Shown in pieces: positions 1 to 7,955 of a stretch of 64,000 nt of DNA. Every line of letters begins with the position of its first letter. The first letter of the stretch is position 1. This DNA comes from Massiliimalia massiliensis (lineage in GTDB: Bacteria > Bacillota > Clostridia > Oscillospirales > Ruminococcaceae). The notes below the pieces were generated by a model. That model saw only the letters and a program-made list of their open reading frames with translations. It ran no database searches and was not told where the DNA came from. The DNA is taken from the NCBI RefSeq assembly GCF_900155615.1, contig NZ_FUHT01000002.1, positions 744,001 to 808,000 of the forward strand, read 5' to 3'. A program made the position numbers and the translations under genes.

Positions 1-250
1 CGATGTCCAATGCCGGATACAGCCCTTCTTTTTCGCTGGATTTTACAATCCGTTCCAATGGGTTTTTGGTTTCATCTGTCATGATCAGCTTGACGGAAAT
101 TTTTCCGCAAAACTCCTGGTCATGCCAATTCTTTTTATTCAGGATTTGCATCATGATCACATAGTCGTCAGCCATATCGCCATAATAAATGGTGTTGCCG
201 TATTTTACCAATGGTTTGTCTTTATATAACAAAAACTGGTTTTCAGCCAT
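1..250 (-). CDS. Partial conserved hypothetical small protein (3' end outside the window)
   Basis: An open frame runs leftward from ATG at 250 to the window edge, 83 codons without a stop. It begins MAENQFLLYKDKPLVKYG and continues to a Lys/Glu-rich stretch and YPALDI at the edge. A strong ribosome site (GGAGG on the minus strand, at about 256-260) stands 5-6 bases before the ATG, which makes the start convincing. There is no signal peptide, membrane segment or motif I recognise; it looks like a small soluble cytoplasmic protein. It has its own upstream AT-rich region (251-367), so it is probably monocistronic at its 5' side. Function unknown. Confidence 0.75.
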   Translation of the reverse strand, partial: MAENQFLLYKDKPLVKYGNTIYYGDMADDYVIMMQILNKKNWHDQEFCGKISVKLIMTDETKNPLERIVKSSEKEGLYPALDI

Positions 251-367
251 ACGAATCCTCCTTTTATCTAGATACGATTTTCCTACATATAGTATAAGCA
301 TATCATATTTGATACTATTTGTAAATGTTCAGGAACAAATATTTACAAACACATCATAAATAAAAGG

Positions 368-407
368 AAAAGGGGGGTGACGCTTTATGAGGCGTCACCC
401 CCCTTTT
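368..407 (-). terminator. Intrinsic terminator after the PduL-type gene
   Basis: A perfect 16-bp inverted repeat (368-383 with 392-407, arms AAAAGGGGGGTGACGC and its complement, 8-base loop) lies 24 bases after the stop of the phosphotransacylase gene. Read on the minus strand the stem ends in TTTT followed by CCTTTTA. Confidence 0.9.
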
Positions 408-430
408 ATGTAAAATCCAAACTAGTCCGA

Positions 431-1012
431 TTAGCCTTTGACCAGCTCGCCGTACACTTCTCCTCTTGGACAGGCGGCCGCATTGGACTCATCCGTATCG
501 ATATGCATGGCCAGCGCAAATTTCGGGCTGACACGGACGACAACATCGCCCAGGGTAAGGCTTCGTTCCGGCGTGTTAATTTTTACGGCAACCACTTCTT
601 TATCTGCAACATGAAAGGATGCAGCATCCTCCGGTGTCATGTGGATATGGCGTTTTGCAACGATTACGCCTTCTTTTAATTCTACTTCACCGCATGGGCC
701 AACAAGCTTGCATCCGCCGCTTCCGGCAGTGTCGCCTGATTCCCTGATCGGCGCGTCGATTCCGAGCTTTCTTGCATCGGTCAAAGAAATTTCAACCTGA
801 GTTGCAGGACGTTCCGGCCCTAAAATGCTGACGCCGGCCATCTCGCTTTTTGGGCCGACAACCTTCACTCGTTCTTCACAGGCGAACTGTCCCGGCTGGG
901 AGAGATTCTTTTTGTTGGTCAGGGCAGCGCCTGCGCCAAATAAGGTTTCAAGGTCTTCTTTTGTCACATGGACGTGACGGGCAGAGGTTTCTACTAAAAT
1001 TTTGTTTGCCAT
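431..1012 (-). CDS. pduL: PduL-type phosphate propanoyltransferase (phosphotransacylase)
   Basis: About 193 residues. PduL enzymes interconvert acyl-CoA and acyl-phosphate, linking acetyl- or propionyl-CoA to ATP formation through an acyl kinase. The two-beta-barrel family pattern is clear: RHVHV near residues 12-16 and RHIHM near 121-125, with H13, H15, H122, H124 and H170 (in AMHIDTDE) matching the zinc-binding histidines of the family. The N terminus lacks the extra helix that targets PduL to microcompartments, and no shell genes are nearby, so it probably acts as a housekeeping phosphotransacetylase. The start is uncertain: ATG 1012 gives the usual length but has a weak ribosome site; ATG 1036 (MKWMVILEMANK) sits behind GAAGAAAAG. 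Single-gene unit with its own terminator. Confidence 0.9.
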   Translation of the reverse strand: MANKILVETSARHVHVTKEDLETLFGAGAALTNKKNLSQPGQFACEERVKVVGPKSEMAGVSILGPERPATQVEISLTDARKLGIDAPIRESGDTAGSGGCKLVGPCGEVELKEGVIVAKRHIHMTPEDAASFHVADKEVVAVKINTPERSLTLGDVVVRVSPKFALAMHIDTDESNAAACPRGEVYGELVKG

Positions 1013-1150
1013 CTCTAATATTACCATCCATTTCATTAAACTTTTCTTCGCGCAGTTTATCGCGCTTAGATTCATCCTTATTATAATACATTCCGGTCGG
1101 CTTTTCAAGGTCAATTCATTCCGTCTGATCTTTAGGCATTTCCAAAATGA

Positions 1151-1185
1151 AACAGAGGAGGCCCGGCTTGGGCGTCTCCTCTGTT
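1151..1185 (-). terminator. Terminator after the repeat lipoprotein
   Basis: Inverted repeat with arms 1151-1164 and 1170-1185 (AACAGAGGAG..CTCCTCTGTT core, two-base bulge). On the minus strand it is followed by TTCATTTTGG. It lies 33 bases after the lipoprotein stop. Confidence 0.8.
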
Positions 1186-1217
1186 AATAGATACTATCAT
1201 AAATAGGATAGCGGATT

Positions 1218-2120
1218 TTAGAAGGACAGGGTTACCTTGTCGGTATCCGTAATAGAATCCCAGCTATCTGTATCAAAAATGTGGAAGGATAGTTCGATCT
1301 CCGAGATATTGGTAATATTGTTCTCCTCTAAATCCGTATCCATAAAAGTAACGGCAGAGACGGAATGTTTCCCTGGGAAAACATCCTGGGAGAAAATCGG
1401 ATCTAGCATAAAGCCGTTTACCGAAACATCTTGTGTTTGGATGGTAACTGCCTTATCACCGGAATTATAGATATACAGAATCAGGCCAGGCCCGAAGATA
1501 GAGTCATCTTCAGATAAGCCTCTGGCAACGATTTTAATGCCGTTTCCTTCATAAACAGGGGTACCGGCTTCGTCGTAGCTGTATTCAAAGCCTTCCGCAG
1601 CAGAGGTTTTCAACTGGATTTGCTTGGTATCCAGATATGCTTCATAGTCCTCTGTGGTCATAACAGCAAATGCAAATTCAATGTCTGCAATAGTTTTGAT
1701 CCCGCAGGCCTCTAGCTCAGAGGAATCCAGCGTCATGGAATCATTTGCCTTTTTTCCAGCGGCAACATCAGCGGACATAATCGGCTCTACCATGTATCCG
1801 TTGACAGACACATTACGTGCCTGGAAGGTTAAATCCTGATCCGAATTATTTTCAATCAGTAATTTGACCTCAACGCCGAGAAAACCATCGGCATCCAGTC
1901 CAGTAGCTGTAATTTTAATATCAGATTCGTCCACAAGGACTGTTTCCGCAATGGAGGCTTGTCCGGATGGTTCCTGTTCGGTGCTTGGTTCTTTCGCCGG
2001 TTCGCTTTCATTAGTAACATTAGAGGGCTCTTTCAGATTTGCGTCTTGAGGTGCTTCTGCGCAGGCCGTTAAAGAAAATGCCAGAACCAACGCAAGCAGT
2101 AAGCTAAGCCTTTTTTTCAT
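1218..2120 (-). CDS. Predicted lipoprotein with two tandem repeat domains
   Basis: 300 residues. The start is ATG 2120 rather than the upstream ATG 2138, because GGAGA lies 8 bases before it. The N terminus MKKRLSLLLALVLAFSLTAC is a lipoprotein signal with lipobox LTAC, so the protein is probably tethered outside the membrane. After an acidic Glu/Ser/Pro linker come two related all-beta repeats (roughly residues 65-170 and 190-300). Each carries IKI-A-GL near its start, then NVSVNGYMVEPIMSADV or DVSVNGFMLDPIFSQDV, and a closing IAD/SEIEL/F strand. The repeat is likely an immunoglobulin-like or similar beta-sandwich. I recognise no enzyme motif. Ligand and role are unknown; stand-alone gene with its own terminator. 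Confidence 0.8.
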   Translation of the reverse strand: MKKRLSLLLALVLAFSLTACAEAPQDANLKEPSNVTNESEPAKEPSTEQEPSGQASIAETVLVDESDIKITATGLDADGFLGVEVKLLIENNSDQDLTFQARNVSVNGYMVEPIMSADVAAGKKANDSMTLDSSELEACGIKTIADIEFAFAVMTTEDYEAYLDTKQIQLKTSAAEGFEYSYDEAGTPVYEGNGIKIVARGLSEDDSIFGPGLILYIYNSGDKAVTIQTQDVSVNGFMLDPIFSQDVFPGKHSVSAVTFMDTDLEENNITNISEIELSFHIFDTDSWDSITDTDKVTLSF

Positions 2121-2408
2121 TTTGTCAGTCTCCTTCATTTATTTGCTGATTCAGCAAAGTGATTGTAGCTTTATTATACTGGGGAATTTAAAACATTGCA
2201 AGATGTATTTTTTGAATATAAGAATCTCCCATTTTTGCCAAATGCAGGAAAGACAGAAAGGAAGCGGCCGATTTTATCATTTTAGCGCTAGGCAAGATGA
2301 ACAGGACGTTGTCCGGATAAGCAGAAAAGTTATCGCGAAATTCAGCTTGCATTTTTAAGAGAAAAGGAATATGATAGAAGAACATTTTGAAATCGAGGTA
2401 GAGTTAGC

Positions 2409-2750
2409 ATGAAACGGCATTGGCTGAAATTGGTTGTGTTGGCATCCTGCTTTGCATTGACATTGTGGGTATTCCCATTCCTGCGCTATGAAATTCTGAC
2501 TCATCATTACGGGAAGGAATTTGAAGAGGCATTGCAGCCTTCGGCAGCAGAAAGGGTAGATGGGATGCGGGTAATCCGTTATCAAAAAAAGGAAGCCGCT
2601 GTGTATTACGTAGAAGAAGGACGGGACGCCGCCTATTTATGCACCTATGAAAAAGGAGCGGCGGGAGCATGGAATTTAGCTGACTGGGAATGCGTGTGGT
2701 CACGGGATGGAAAAAGAGATGGGATTGTCTGGCCGTATTTTTGGCAATAG
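2409..2750 (+). CDS. Small membrane-anchored hypothetical protein
   Basis: 113 residues with one N-terminal hydrophobic segment (about residues 7-26, LKLVVLASCFALTLWVFPFL) following positive residues, then a roughly 85-residue hydrophilic domain rich in Tyr, Trp and charged residues that would face outside. A weak ribosome site (GAGGTAG) precedes ATG 2409. The signal segment has no lipobox. No homology recognised. It is convergent with the QueG-like gene and shares a terminator hairpin with it. The preceding 290 bases (2121-2408) hold no other gene that I can support. Confidence 0.6.
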   Translation: MKRHWLKLVVLASCFALTLWVFPFLRYEILTHHYGKEFEEALQPSAAERVDGMRVIRYQKKEAAVYYVEEGRDAAYLCTYEKGAAGAWNLADWECVWSRDGKRDGIVWPYFWQ

Positions 2751-2753
2751 AAG

Positions 2754-2800
2754 ATGACAGAGGGGCGGCGAAACTAACAGTTTCGCCGCCCCTCTGTCAT
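2754..2800. terminator. Bidirectional terminator hairpin between convergent genes
   Basis: Perfect 21-bp inverted repeat, arms 2754-2774 and 2780-2800 around a 5-base loop (TAACA). It covers the last codon and stop of the minus-strand QueG-like gene and lies 4 bases after the plus-strand gene. U-tracts are poor on both sides. Confidence 0.75.
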
Positions 2801-3603
2801 TTCGGCTTTCTGTTGATGATTTCTAGATTCCGCCGGAGCAGCTTCTTTCCCTTATAACCGAAAGCGCGGGTTTTCATCAGGGAGCTCAGATTCTCCTCGT
2901 TCACGATAGGAACAACATCCTCTGAAAAGGCGGATAGGTGTGTTATGGGGAGATTCTGATTATGCGGACAGCAGTTCTGACAGCAGTCGCAGCCCCAGAT
3001 TAACCCGTTTTTTTGCATCAGTTCCTGCTCCTGAGGAGAAAGCTCTCCCTTTTGCTGCGTAATAGCCGACAGGCAGCGGGAATAGTCGATCCCAGTTTGG
3101 GCAATAGCGCCCGACGGGCAGCGGCGGACGCAGCTTCCGCAGTGCAAACAGGTTTGACTTAACGGCTGGTCAAAGGGAAAGAGATAATCAGTGACAATTT
3201 CGCCGATTACAAAAAAAGTGCCGTACTGAGGATGGATCACAAGCCCGTTGACGCCCTGAAACCCTAAGCCCGAGGCCAGGGCACACTCCCGTTCGGGGAG
3301 GGCTGACACATCGGAAAACCCCACAAACTGGGCGGAAAAAGCTTCAGACAGGGCGGCGCAGGCTTGGTTCAACAGCCGCCGTACAACATAATGATAATCT
3401 GGCACCATAGCGTATTTGCATACGTTTGCCTGCGGATATTCTCCGGTATAATAAGGGAAAGCGCAGACAATGACGCTTTTGGCTTCCTCCGGAATCTGCT
3501 CCTGATTCCTGCAGGGGAGAAAGGATGAAATCTGACGAAAATCACAGATTCCGTAGGAACGGATTTCATATTGGGACAAAATTTCGTGAAGATCGGCCTT
3601 CAT
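2797..3603 (-). CDS. queG: QueG-like epoxyqueuosine reductase / double 4Fe-4S protein
   Basis: 268 residues from ATG 3603 (AAAGGAGC upstream); the longer open frame to 3810 overlaps the divergent deacetylase gene and is not coding. QueG reduces epoxyqueuosine to queuosine in tRNA using cobalamin and two 4Fe-4S clusters. Visible here: GLGFQGVNG near residue 113, a full bacterial-ferredoxin motif CLHCGSCVRRCP (C152, C155, C158, C162) and a second cluster CDCCQNCCPHN (C205, C208, C212). At 268 residues it is shorter than classical QueG (about 310-380) and lacks the C-terminal HEAT-like part, so it may belong to a related clostridial branch with a different substrate. Cytoplasmic. No queuosine genes are adjacent. 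Confidence 0.75.
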   Translation of the reverse strand: MKADLHEILSQYEIRSYGICDFRQISSFLPCRNQEQIPEEAKSVIVCAFPYYTGEYPQANVCKYAMVPDYHYVVRRLLNQACAALSEAFSAQFVGFSDVSALPERECALASGLGFQGVNGLVIHPQYGTFFVIGEIVTDYLFPFDQPLSQTCLHCGSCVRRCPSGAIAQTGIDYSRCLSAITQQKGELSPQEQELMQKNGLIWGCDCCQNCCPHNQNLPITHLSAFSEDVVPIVNEENLSSLMKTRAFGYKGKKLLRRNLEIINRKPK

Positions 3604-3682
3604 CCTTCTAAAGCTCCTTTCCTGATTGCTTCTAAGCTTTCTATTCCCTGCATAAAAATGATAATACTTGAGTGAGAAAGGT

Positions 3683-4576
3683 ATGGGAAACGTGAAAGAA
3701 AATGTAATTGGGGTTTTGTCTGCAATTCTGCTGATTGCAGTCATGATTGGAAATACAGTGTTCACAGCATTTACTGGTCGTCCGATGACCGAAACGGCCG
3801 CCGCCGGCATACAGGGAGAGCAGGTGCAGCTGCCTGTCCTGATGTATCATCATATGCTGAAGGAGGAGTCCCGGCATGGATCCTATGTTGTTTCGCCCGA
3901 GGAATTTGAACGGGATTTAATCTATATCAAGGAGAAAAAATATACTACAGTGACGCTCAAACAGGTTGAAGAATATGTTACCCTTGGAACACCGCTTCCC
4001 GAAAAACCGATTTTAATCACCTTTGACGACGGATATGAGAGCACCTATGCGTATGCCTTTCCCCTTTTAAAGAAATATAACATGACTGCGGTTATCTCGA
4101 TCATTGGAAAATACACCGATCTCTATTCCGGAGACGTGACAAAAAGCGTCAGCTATGCCCATGCCAACTGGGAAGAACTCAAAGAGATGCAGGATTCCGG
4201 CGTTTTTGAGGTTGGGAATCACACCTATGAGCTGCATCAGGTTTCCAACAGGAAAGGAATCCGCAAGCTGGAAAGCGAAACCGATGAACAGTACCGCCAG
4301 CTTCTTTTCTCCGACATTGGCTCGTTAAACAACGAGATAGAGCAGGAGCTCGGTACACAGGCAATGGTTTTCGCCTATCCGTTCGGCACCTTTTCCAAAA
4401 CCACCGATGATATTTTAAAGGAAATGGGATTTCAGATTGTACTGACCTGCGAGGAAAAGGTGAACACCCTTTCAGCCGGAATGTGCCCGAACGGGGAGTT
4501 GATCCGGCTCAGGCGGTTTAACCGGCCGAGCGGTCTTAGCAGCGAGAGAATGTTTGCAAAATGGGAAAACAAATAG
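3683..4576 (+). CDS. Membrane-anchored polysaccharide deacetylase (NodB fold)
   Basis: About 297 residues. The family removes N- or O-acetyl groups from cell-wall or capsule glycans at the outer face of the membrane. An N-terminal uncleaved signal/anchor (VIGVLSAILLIAVMIGNTVF) is followed by the NodB domain from about residue 55: LMYHHM, the metal/catalytic-base motif TFDDGY, the histidine motif GNHTYELH, and AYPFGTFS. The N-terminal start is uncertain among TTG 3668, ATG 3683 and GTG 3692; an AAAGG site favours 3683 or 3692. It is divergent from the QueG-like gene and convergent with the membrane protein at 4624. The YHHML start resembles PgaB/PdaB-like poly-N-acetyl sugar or peptidoglycan deacetylases; substrate unknown. 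Confidence 0.85.
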   Translation: MGNVKENVIGVLSAILLIAVMIGNTVFTAFTGRPMTETAAAGIQGEQVQLPVLMYHHMLKEESRHGSYVVSPEEFERDLIYIKEKKYTTVTLKQVEEYVTLGTPLPEKPILITFDDGYESTYAYAFPLLKKYNMTAVISIIGKYTDLYSGDVTKSVSYAHANWEELKEMQDSGVFEVGNHTYELHQVSNRKGIRKLESETDEQYRQLLFSDIGSLNNEIEQELGTQAMVFAYPFGTFSKTTDDILKEMGFQIVLTCEEKVNTLSAGMCPNGELIRLRRFNRPSGLSSERMFAKWENK

Positions 4577-4585
4577 CGGGTAAAG

Positions 4586-4619
4586 AAAAAGCCGGTTACT
4601 ACCGGCTTTTTCTGTTTTT
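4586..4619 (+). terminator. Terminator after the polysaccharide deacetylase
   Basis: Arms AAAAAGCCGGT (4586-4596) and ACCGGCTTTTT (4601-4611), loop TACT, then CTGTTTTTC. Ten bases after the stop and a textbook intrinsic terminator; the symmetric A/T ends may let it serve the convergent gene too. Confidence 0.9.
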
Positions 4620-4623
4620 CCCA

Positions 4624-5112
4624 CTATTTCATTTTTACTTCCTGCTGTTTCTTTTTCCGCCTGCGTTTTGGCTTGGGCAGGCTGTCGCCTTTCCTTCTGG
4701 TACACAAGAAGCAGATGATTGCCATAACCACGGAGAAACCAGCTCCGACCGCCATCGTGATGAGCTCAGAAAGCAGATCATGCAGGCCGTAAAAGGGTGA
4801 AACAAAGATGACGTTTGTAATTGATACAAAATCCGGCGGAAAGGTATTGAAAAGAAGAACGAAAGCCGGGATAGTGCAAAAGATAAATGAAGCAAACCAG
4901 TAGATCGCAAAGAAAAACAGGACTAGCCGGTAATAGTATTTGATGCAGATCGTGATTACGAAAATCCAGCCGAGAATAAAGAACAGGGTCATAAACATCA
5001 CAAAGCTTCCCGGCGGCATTTCGTTTATTGTAACCCGGTAGTTTGTGAGAATGGTCAACAGGGTGATTAGGATTGCCGGGATCGGCATGATAGGCTGTTT
5101 CAAAATTTTCAT
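4624..5112 (-). CDS. Four-TM membrane protein of unknown function
   Basis: 162 residues starting at ATG 5112 behind a strong GGAGGAG site. Four hydrophobic segments can be seen at about residues 5-27, 38-58, 65-95 and 115-145, ending in a very basic, Lys/Arg-rich cytoplasmic tail (KPKRRRKKKQQEVKMK). Its ATG overlaps the TGA of the upstream GNAT gene (ATGA), so the two are translationally coupled and probably form one unit. I recognise no family. Confidence 0.7.
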   Translation of the reverse strand: MKILKQPIMPIPAILITLLTILTNYRVTINEMPPGSFVMFMTLFFILGWIFVITICIKYYYRLVLFFFAIYWFASFIFCTIPAFVLLFNTFPPDFVSITNVIFVSPFYGLHDLLSELITMAVGAGFSVVMAIICFLCTRRKGDSLPKPKRRRKKKQQEVKMK

Positions 5113-5549
5113 GTCAACTCCTCCTGGATATGATAGGACATCTTGATATGCGGGCAATGCTCATCAAGATAAGGCTCGCCCTGAGAGCGAAAGCCGAGCT
5201 TTTCATAAAACGGGCGCGCCTGAAGCTGGGCGCTGATGGACAGGACTTGGCTCTGTCCCAGTTCCGAAGCCTTTTTGATGCATTCCTTCATGAGGAACGC
5301 ACCGATTCCCCTTCCCCGGTAGCTTTTAAGCACACAGACGCGGCCTGCATGCCATTCCCCTTGGTAAAGAAAGAGCCTGGCGGTCGCAACCGGCTTTTCA
5401 TCATCCAGAAACAGGAGATGATGGGCGGTTTGATCCATTTCATCAAATTCGTTGGAAAAGCCCTGTTCCTCTATAAAAACCTGCGTACGCACAAAACGGC
5501 ATTGTTCAAATTCTTCAGGCTGGGTTACCCAAAGGAAACCGGGTATCAT
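5109..5549 (-). CDS. GNAT family N-acetyltransferase
   Basis: 146 residues from ATG 5549 (AAGGGGG upstream). GNAT enzymes move an acetyl group from acetyl-CoA to an amine. Visible features: an N-terminal VFIEEQGFSNEFDEMD segment typical of the ElaA/YjcF-like GNAT group, central GRVCVLKSYRGRGIGAFLM holding the acetyl-CoA pyrophosphate loop (RGRGIG), and the closing ARPFYEKLGFRSQGEPYLDE...IKM pattern. It resembles ElaA/YjcF proteins, whose substrate is unsettled. Coupled to the downstream membrane protein by a 4-base overlap. The ATG at 5615 has no ribosome site. Confidence 0.88.
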   Translation of the reverse strand: MIPGFLWVTQPEEFEQCRFVRTQVFIEEQGFSNEFDEMDQTAHHLLFLDDEKPVATARLFLYQGEWHAGRVCVLKSYRGRGIGAFLMKECIKKASELGQSQVLSISAQLQARPFYEKLGFRSQGEPYLDEHCPHIKMSYHIQEELT

Positions 5550-5762
5550 TATGACAGCGCCCCCTTCTGTCTTATAACAGGCATGTCCTGGTTCGACAAA
5601 ATTTTTTATTAACATAACTATACCATATTTAATATGATGTAGTAAAGAGTTATGCTGAGAAAATTACTCCCCAAATTTCTCGGGCTTGCATAAACGGACA
5701 GGAATCGTTCCAGACTATTAAATGAAAACCGGAATGATTTTTTGAAATAAGGAGTGTTCTAC

Positions 5763-6113
5763 GTGTCGATCAAACGGGGAGATATCTATTATGCGGATTT
5801 AAGTCCGGTAGTGGGGTCGGAACAGGGAGGCGTCAGGCCTGTTTTGATTGTACAGAATGATATGGGAAATAAACACAGCCCGACTGTTATTGCGGCGGCG
5901 ATTACCAGTCAGCGCGGGAAAGCAAAGCTTCCGACCCATATCGAAGTGTCTGCGGACGGCAGCGGCTTGGCAAAAAATTCAATTATTTTATTGGAACAGA
6001 TCCGAACCATTGACAAAAAACGGCTAAAGGAAAAAATGGGCAGCTTGGATCCTCAGTCAATGGATCAGGTAAACAGCGCACTTTCCGTCAGCTTCGGGTT
6101 GGGAACCATGTAG
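5763..6113 (+). CDS. mazF: MazF/PemK-type endoribonuclease toxin (EndoA-like)
   Basis: 116 residues. The family cleaves single-stranded mRNA at short motifs and is usually held in check by a MazE antitoxin. The sequence has the canonical start [31 protein letters not shown], then TVIAAAITS and [10 protein letters not shown], with the conserved Arg/Gln/Pro of the active-site loop (GGVRPVLI). GTG 5763 is chosen because AAGGAG at 5749-5754 stands 8 bases upstream; the GTG at 5754 overlaps that site. No MazE-like open frame lies in the 210 bases upstream or immediately downstream, as in many Clostridia where EndoA is not paired directly. Followed by a strong terminator. Confidence 0.92.
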   Translation: MSIKRGDIYYADLSPVVGSEQGGVRPVLIVQNDMGNKHSPTVIAAAITSQRGKAKLPTHIEVSADGSGLAKNSIILLEQIRTIDKKRLKEKMGSLDPQSMDQVNSALSVSFGLGTM

Positions 6114-6133
6114 GTTACATAAACCGAAGCGAT

Positions 6134-6173
6134 ACCCGCAGGCCACTGATATGGCCTGCGGGTTTAGTTTTCT
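6134..6173. terminator. Terminator between mazF and spmB
   Basis: Arms ACCCGCAGGCCA (6134-6145) and its complement (6152-6163), 6-base loop, followed on the plus strand by TTAGTTTTCT. It separates the convergent genes mazF and spmB. Confidence 0.88.
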
Positions 6174-6181
6174 CCGCATCG

Positions 6182-6703
6182 CTACATCATAAATAGGCGA
6201 ACGCAGAGGCCGCTCATCACAAAGCTCATGCAGTCGGCGGCCAGCGCGCAGAAAAGAGTATATTTGGTACGGGTGATTTTCGCGGCGGAGAAATAAACCG
6301 CCATGGTATAAAAGGTGGTTTCGGTAGAACCCTGCATAACGCTGGCTACATTCCCTACCAGGCTATTGGCGCCATGGCTTTTCAGCAGATCCTCAAACAG
6401 GACAAGCGACCCGCTTCCGGAGATCGGACGCAGCATAGCGAGCGGGACAACCTCTTTCGGGATGCCTGCAATAGATGCAAGCGGCGCGAAAAAGTCAGAA
6501 AGAACGTCCAGCGCCCCGGAGGCTTTGAACATCCCGACGCAGGTCATCAGCCCGACCAGCGCCGGAAGGATTTGCAGGCTGACCTGAATTCCTTCCTTAG
6601 CGCCCTCAATAAAGCAGTCAAACACCGGTACCTTTTTTACAATCCCATAACAAAGGATAAAACCGATCACGCATGGAATAATATAGCTGCTGAATGAAAT
6701 CAT
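6182..6703 (-). CDS. spmB: Spore maturation protein B
   Basis: 173 residues, four to five membrane segments, with the nucleoside-transporter-gate (Gate) domain: FIEGAKEGIQVSLQILPALVGLMTCVGMFKASGALD, then LMLRPISGSGSL-type LRPISGSGSLVLFEDLL and SVMQGSTETTFYTMAVYF, all hallmarks of SpmB. In Bacillus SpmA and SpmB are needed to dehydrate the spore core. The start ATG 6703 lies behind GGGAGGGGAC and overlaps the TGA of spmA (ATGA), so the pair is translationally coupled. This supports a spore-forming host. Confidence 0.95.
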   Translation of the reverse strand: MISFSSYIIPCVIGFILCYGIVKKVPVFDCFIEGAKEGIQVSLQILPALVGLMTCVGMFKASGALDVLSDFFAPLASIAGIPKEVVPLAMLRPISGSGSLVLFEDLLKSHGANSLVGNVASVMQGSTETTFYTMAVYFSAAKITRTKYTLFCALAADCMSFVMSGLCVRLFMM

Positions 6704-7326
6704 ATCCGTCCCCTCCCTGGCTGATGTACCTGTAGATTTGATTTGGCTTCCAAGCCGGAACAGATTCGAACAAAACATAGTCCGCAGACCACAGAAACAA
6801 CCGAGGAAGCAAGGATCGCCGGGAGGACATCTAACGGATTAGACGCGCCGTATTCCAGCCGAAGCAGCGCAATGGTTGTCGGCAAAAGCTGGATAGACGC
6901 GGTATTTAAAACCACAAAGGAAATCATATGGGAGGATGCGGTGTGCCGCTTCTCGGGCGGCTGTTCCTCGGCAAGCGCCTTCATTGCCGCAATCCCAAGC
7001 GGAGTTGCGGCATTGCCCAAACCCAGAAGGTTGGCGGTAATGTTCATGGAGATAAAGGAGAAAGCCGGAGAATTTTTAGGCAGACCCCGGAAAATCAGGT
7101 TGGTAAACGGGCTTAACAGCCTGCTGATCTGGTCGGTAAGCTTGGACTGCTGCGCTACCTTCATTAGTCCGCTCCACAGACAGATGGAACCCATCAGCTT
7201 TAACACCAGCGTCACCGCGCTGGAACATTCGCTGATCGCCGCGTTGGAGACCTCGTTGATATGTCCGGAACAGGCGCCAAATACTATGGAAAGGAGCACC
7301 AGCCCGGTAAAAATCCATTTCATCAT
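6700..7326 (-). CDS. spmA: Spore maturation protein A
   Basis: 208 residues from ATG 7326 (GGGTGG 8 bases upstream). Membrane protein with the Gate domain: SSAVTLVLKLMGSICLWSGLMKVAQ, then MNITANLLGLGNAATPLGIAAMKAL and VLNTASIQLLPTTIALLR. These match SpmA; it acts with SpmB in the forespore membrane during core dehydration. First gene of the spmA-spmB unit. The basic C terminus is cytoplasmic. The region upstream (7327-7494) is shared with the divergently transcribed AbrB gene. Confidence 0.95.
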   Translation of the reverse strand: MMKWIFTGLVLLSIVFGACSGHINEVSNAAISECSSAVTLVLKLMGSICLWSGLMKVAQQSKLTDQISRLLSPFTNLIFRGLPKNSPAFSFISMNITANLLGLGNAATPLGIAAMKALAEEQPPEKRHTASSHMISFVVLNTASIQLLPTTIALLRLEYGASNPLDVLPAILASSVVSVVCGLCFVRICSGLEAKSNLQVHQPGRGRI

Positions 7327-7408
7327 CTTGCATCCACCCTTTTCATCAAGCACTGTTCATGTATATGCAATGAAAGAGAAAAAGATGCAATTTGTCGAAT
7401 TTTTTGTA

Positions 7409-7437
7409 ATGACAATTTTTTCCAAATATTGTATAAT
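7409..7437 (+). promoter_or_regulatory. Sigma-A promoter of the AbrB-like gene
   Basis: -35 ATGACA (7409-7414), 17-base spacer, -10 TATAAT (7432-7437), in an AT-rich stretch 58 bases before the start codon. Confidence 0.75.
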
Positions 7438-7494
7438 TATGACTGTAAACAACAAGTTTACCGAGAATATAGCAAATAAGGAGGTTTAACTAAC

Positions 7495-7740
7495 ATGAAA
7501 GCGACAGGAATCGTTCGTCAATTAGATAAGCTCGGGAGAATCGTATTACCGAAAGAGTTAAGGAAAGTGTTTGAAATAGAAAATGAAGATAGTTTGGAAA
7601 TCTATGTGGAAGATGATAAGATTATTTTGAAAAAGTATGCTCCTACGTGTGTCTTTTGCAACAGTAAGGATGTCGTTGAGTATAAGGGAAAACATATTTG
7701 CAAAGAATGCTTTAAGGAAATTCATTCAAAATCCCTTTAA
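7495..7740 (+). CDS. AbrB/SpoVT-type transition regulator with C-terminal zinc-binding motif
   Basis: 81 residues behind a strong AAGGAGG site. Residues 1-47 form the swapped-hairpin AbrB DNA-binding domain: MKATGIVRQLDKLGRIVLPKELRKVFEI...LEIYVEDDKIILKKY. The C terminus carries two CxxC pairs (CVFCNSKD and HICKECF), a small zinc-binding ribbon also seen in clostridial AbrB paralogues. Dimeric/tetrameric regulators of this family control the move from growth to stationary phase and sporulation. It is monocistronic with its own promoter and terminator, and divergent from spmA. Which promoters it controls is not visible. Confidence 0.93.
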   Translation: MKATGIVRQLDKLGRIVLPKELRKVFEIENEDSLEIYVEDDKIILKKYAPTCVFCNSKDVVEYKGKHICKECFKEIHSKSL

Positions 7741-7865
7741 GCACCAGAACATAGATTCTTTTTGGCTTGCATAGCTGCAAAAAAACAAAACATAACAGAT
7801 ATGAAGAGACGCAGTAAAACACTTTTCTAATAGCTTATCTAATGAATGCAATGACTGAATGAGAG

Positions 7866-7894
7866 AAAGAGGAAGGGAATCTCCCTTCCTCTTT
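7866..7894. terminator. Terminator between abrB-like gene and the SGNH hydrolase
   Basis: Arms AAAGAGGAAGGGA (7866-7878) and its complement (7882-7894), 3-base loop, then GCTTTCT. It is 126 bases after the regulator and 62 bases from the end of the convergent hydrolase gene. Between 7741 and 7865 no other feature is supported. Confidence 0.8.
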
Positions 7895-7955
7895 GCTTTC
7901 TATTGGCCGGCAACATCCTATTTAAGGTGCTTTTGGGACAGGAAGCGTTTCCGGT

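Noticed and set aside
431-1012. Bacterial microcompartment locus around the PduL-type gene
   Set aside because: No shell proteins, diol dehydratase or aldehyde dehydrogenase lie nearby, and the N-terminal targeting helix is absent.
3604-3810. N-terminal extension of the QueG-like gene
   Set aside because: It overlaps the signal segment and first codons of the divergent deacetylase and has no ribosome site; ATG 3603 is well placed.
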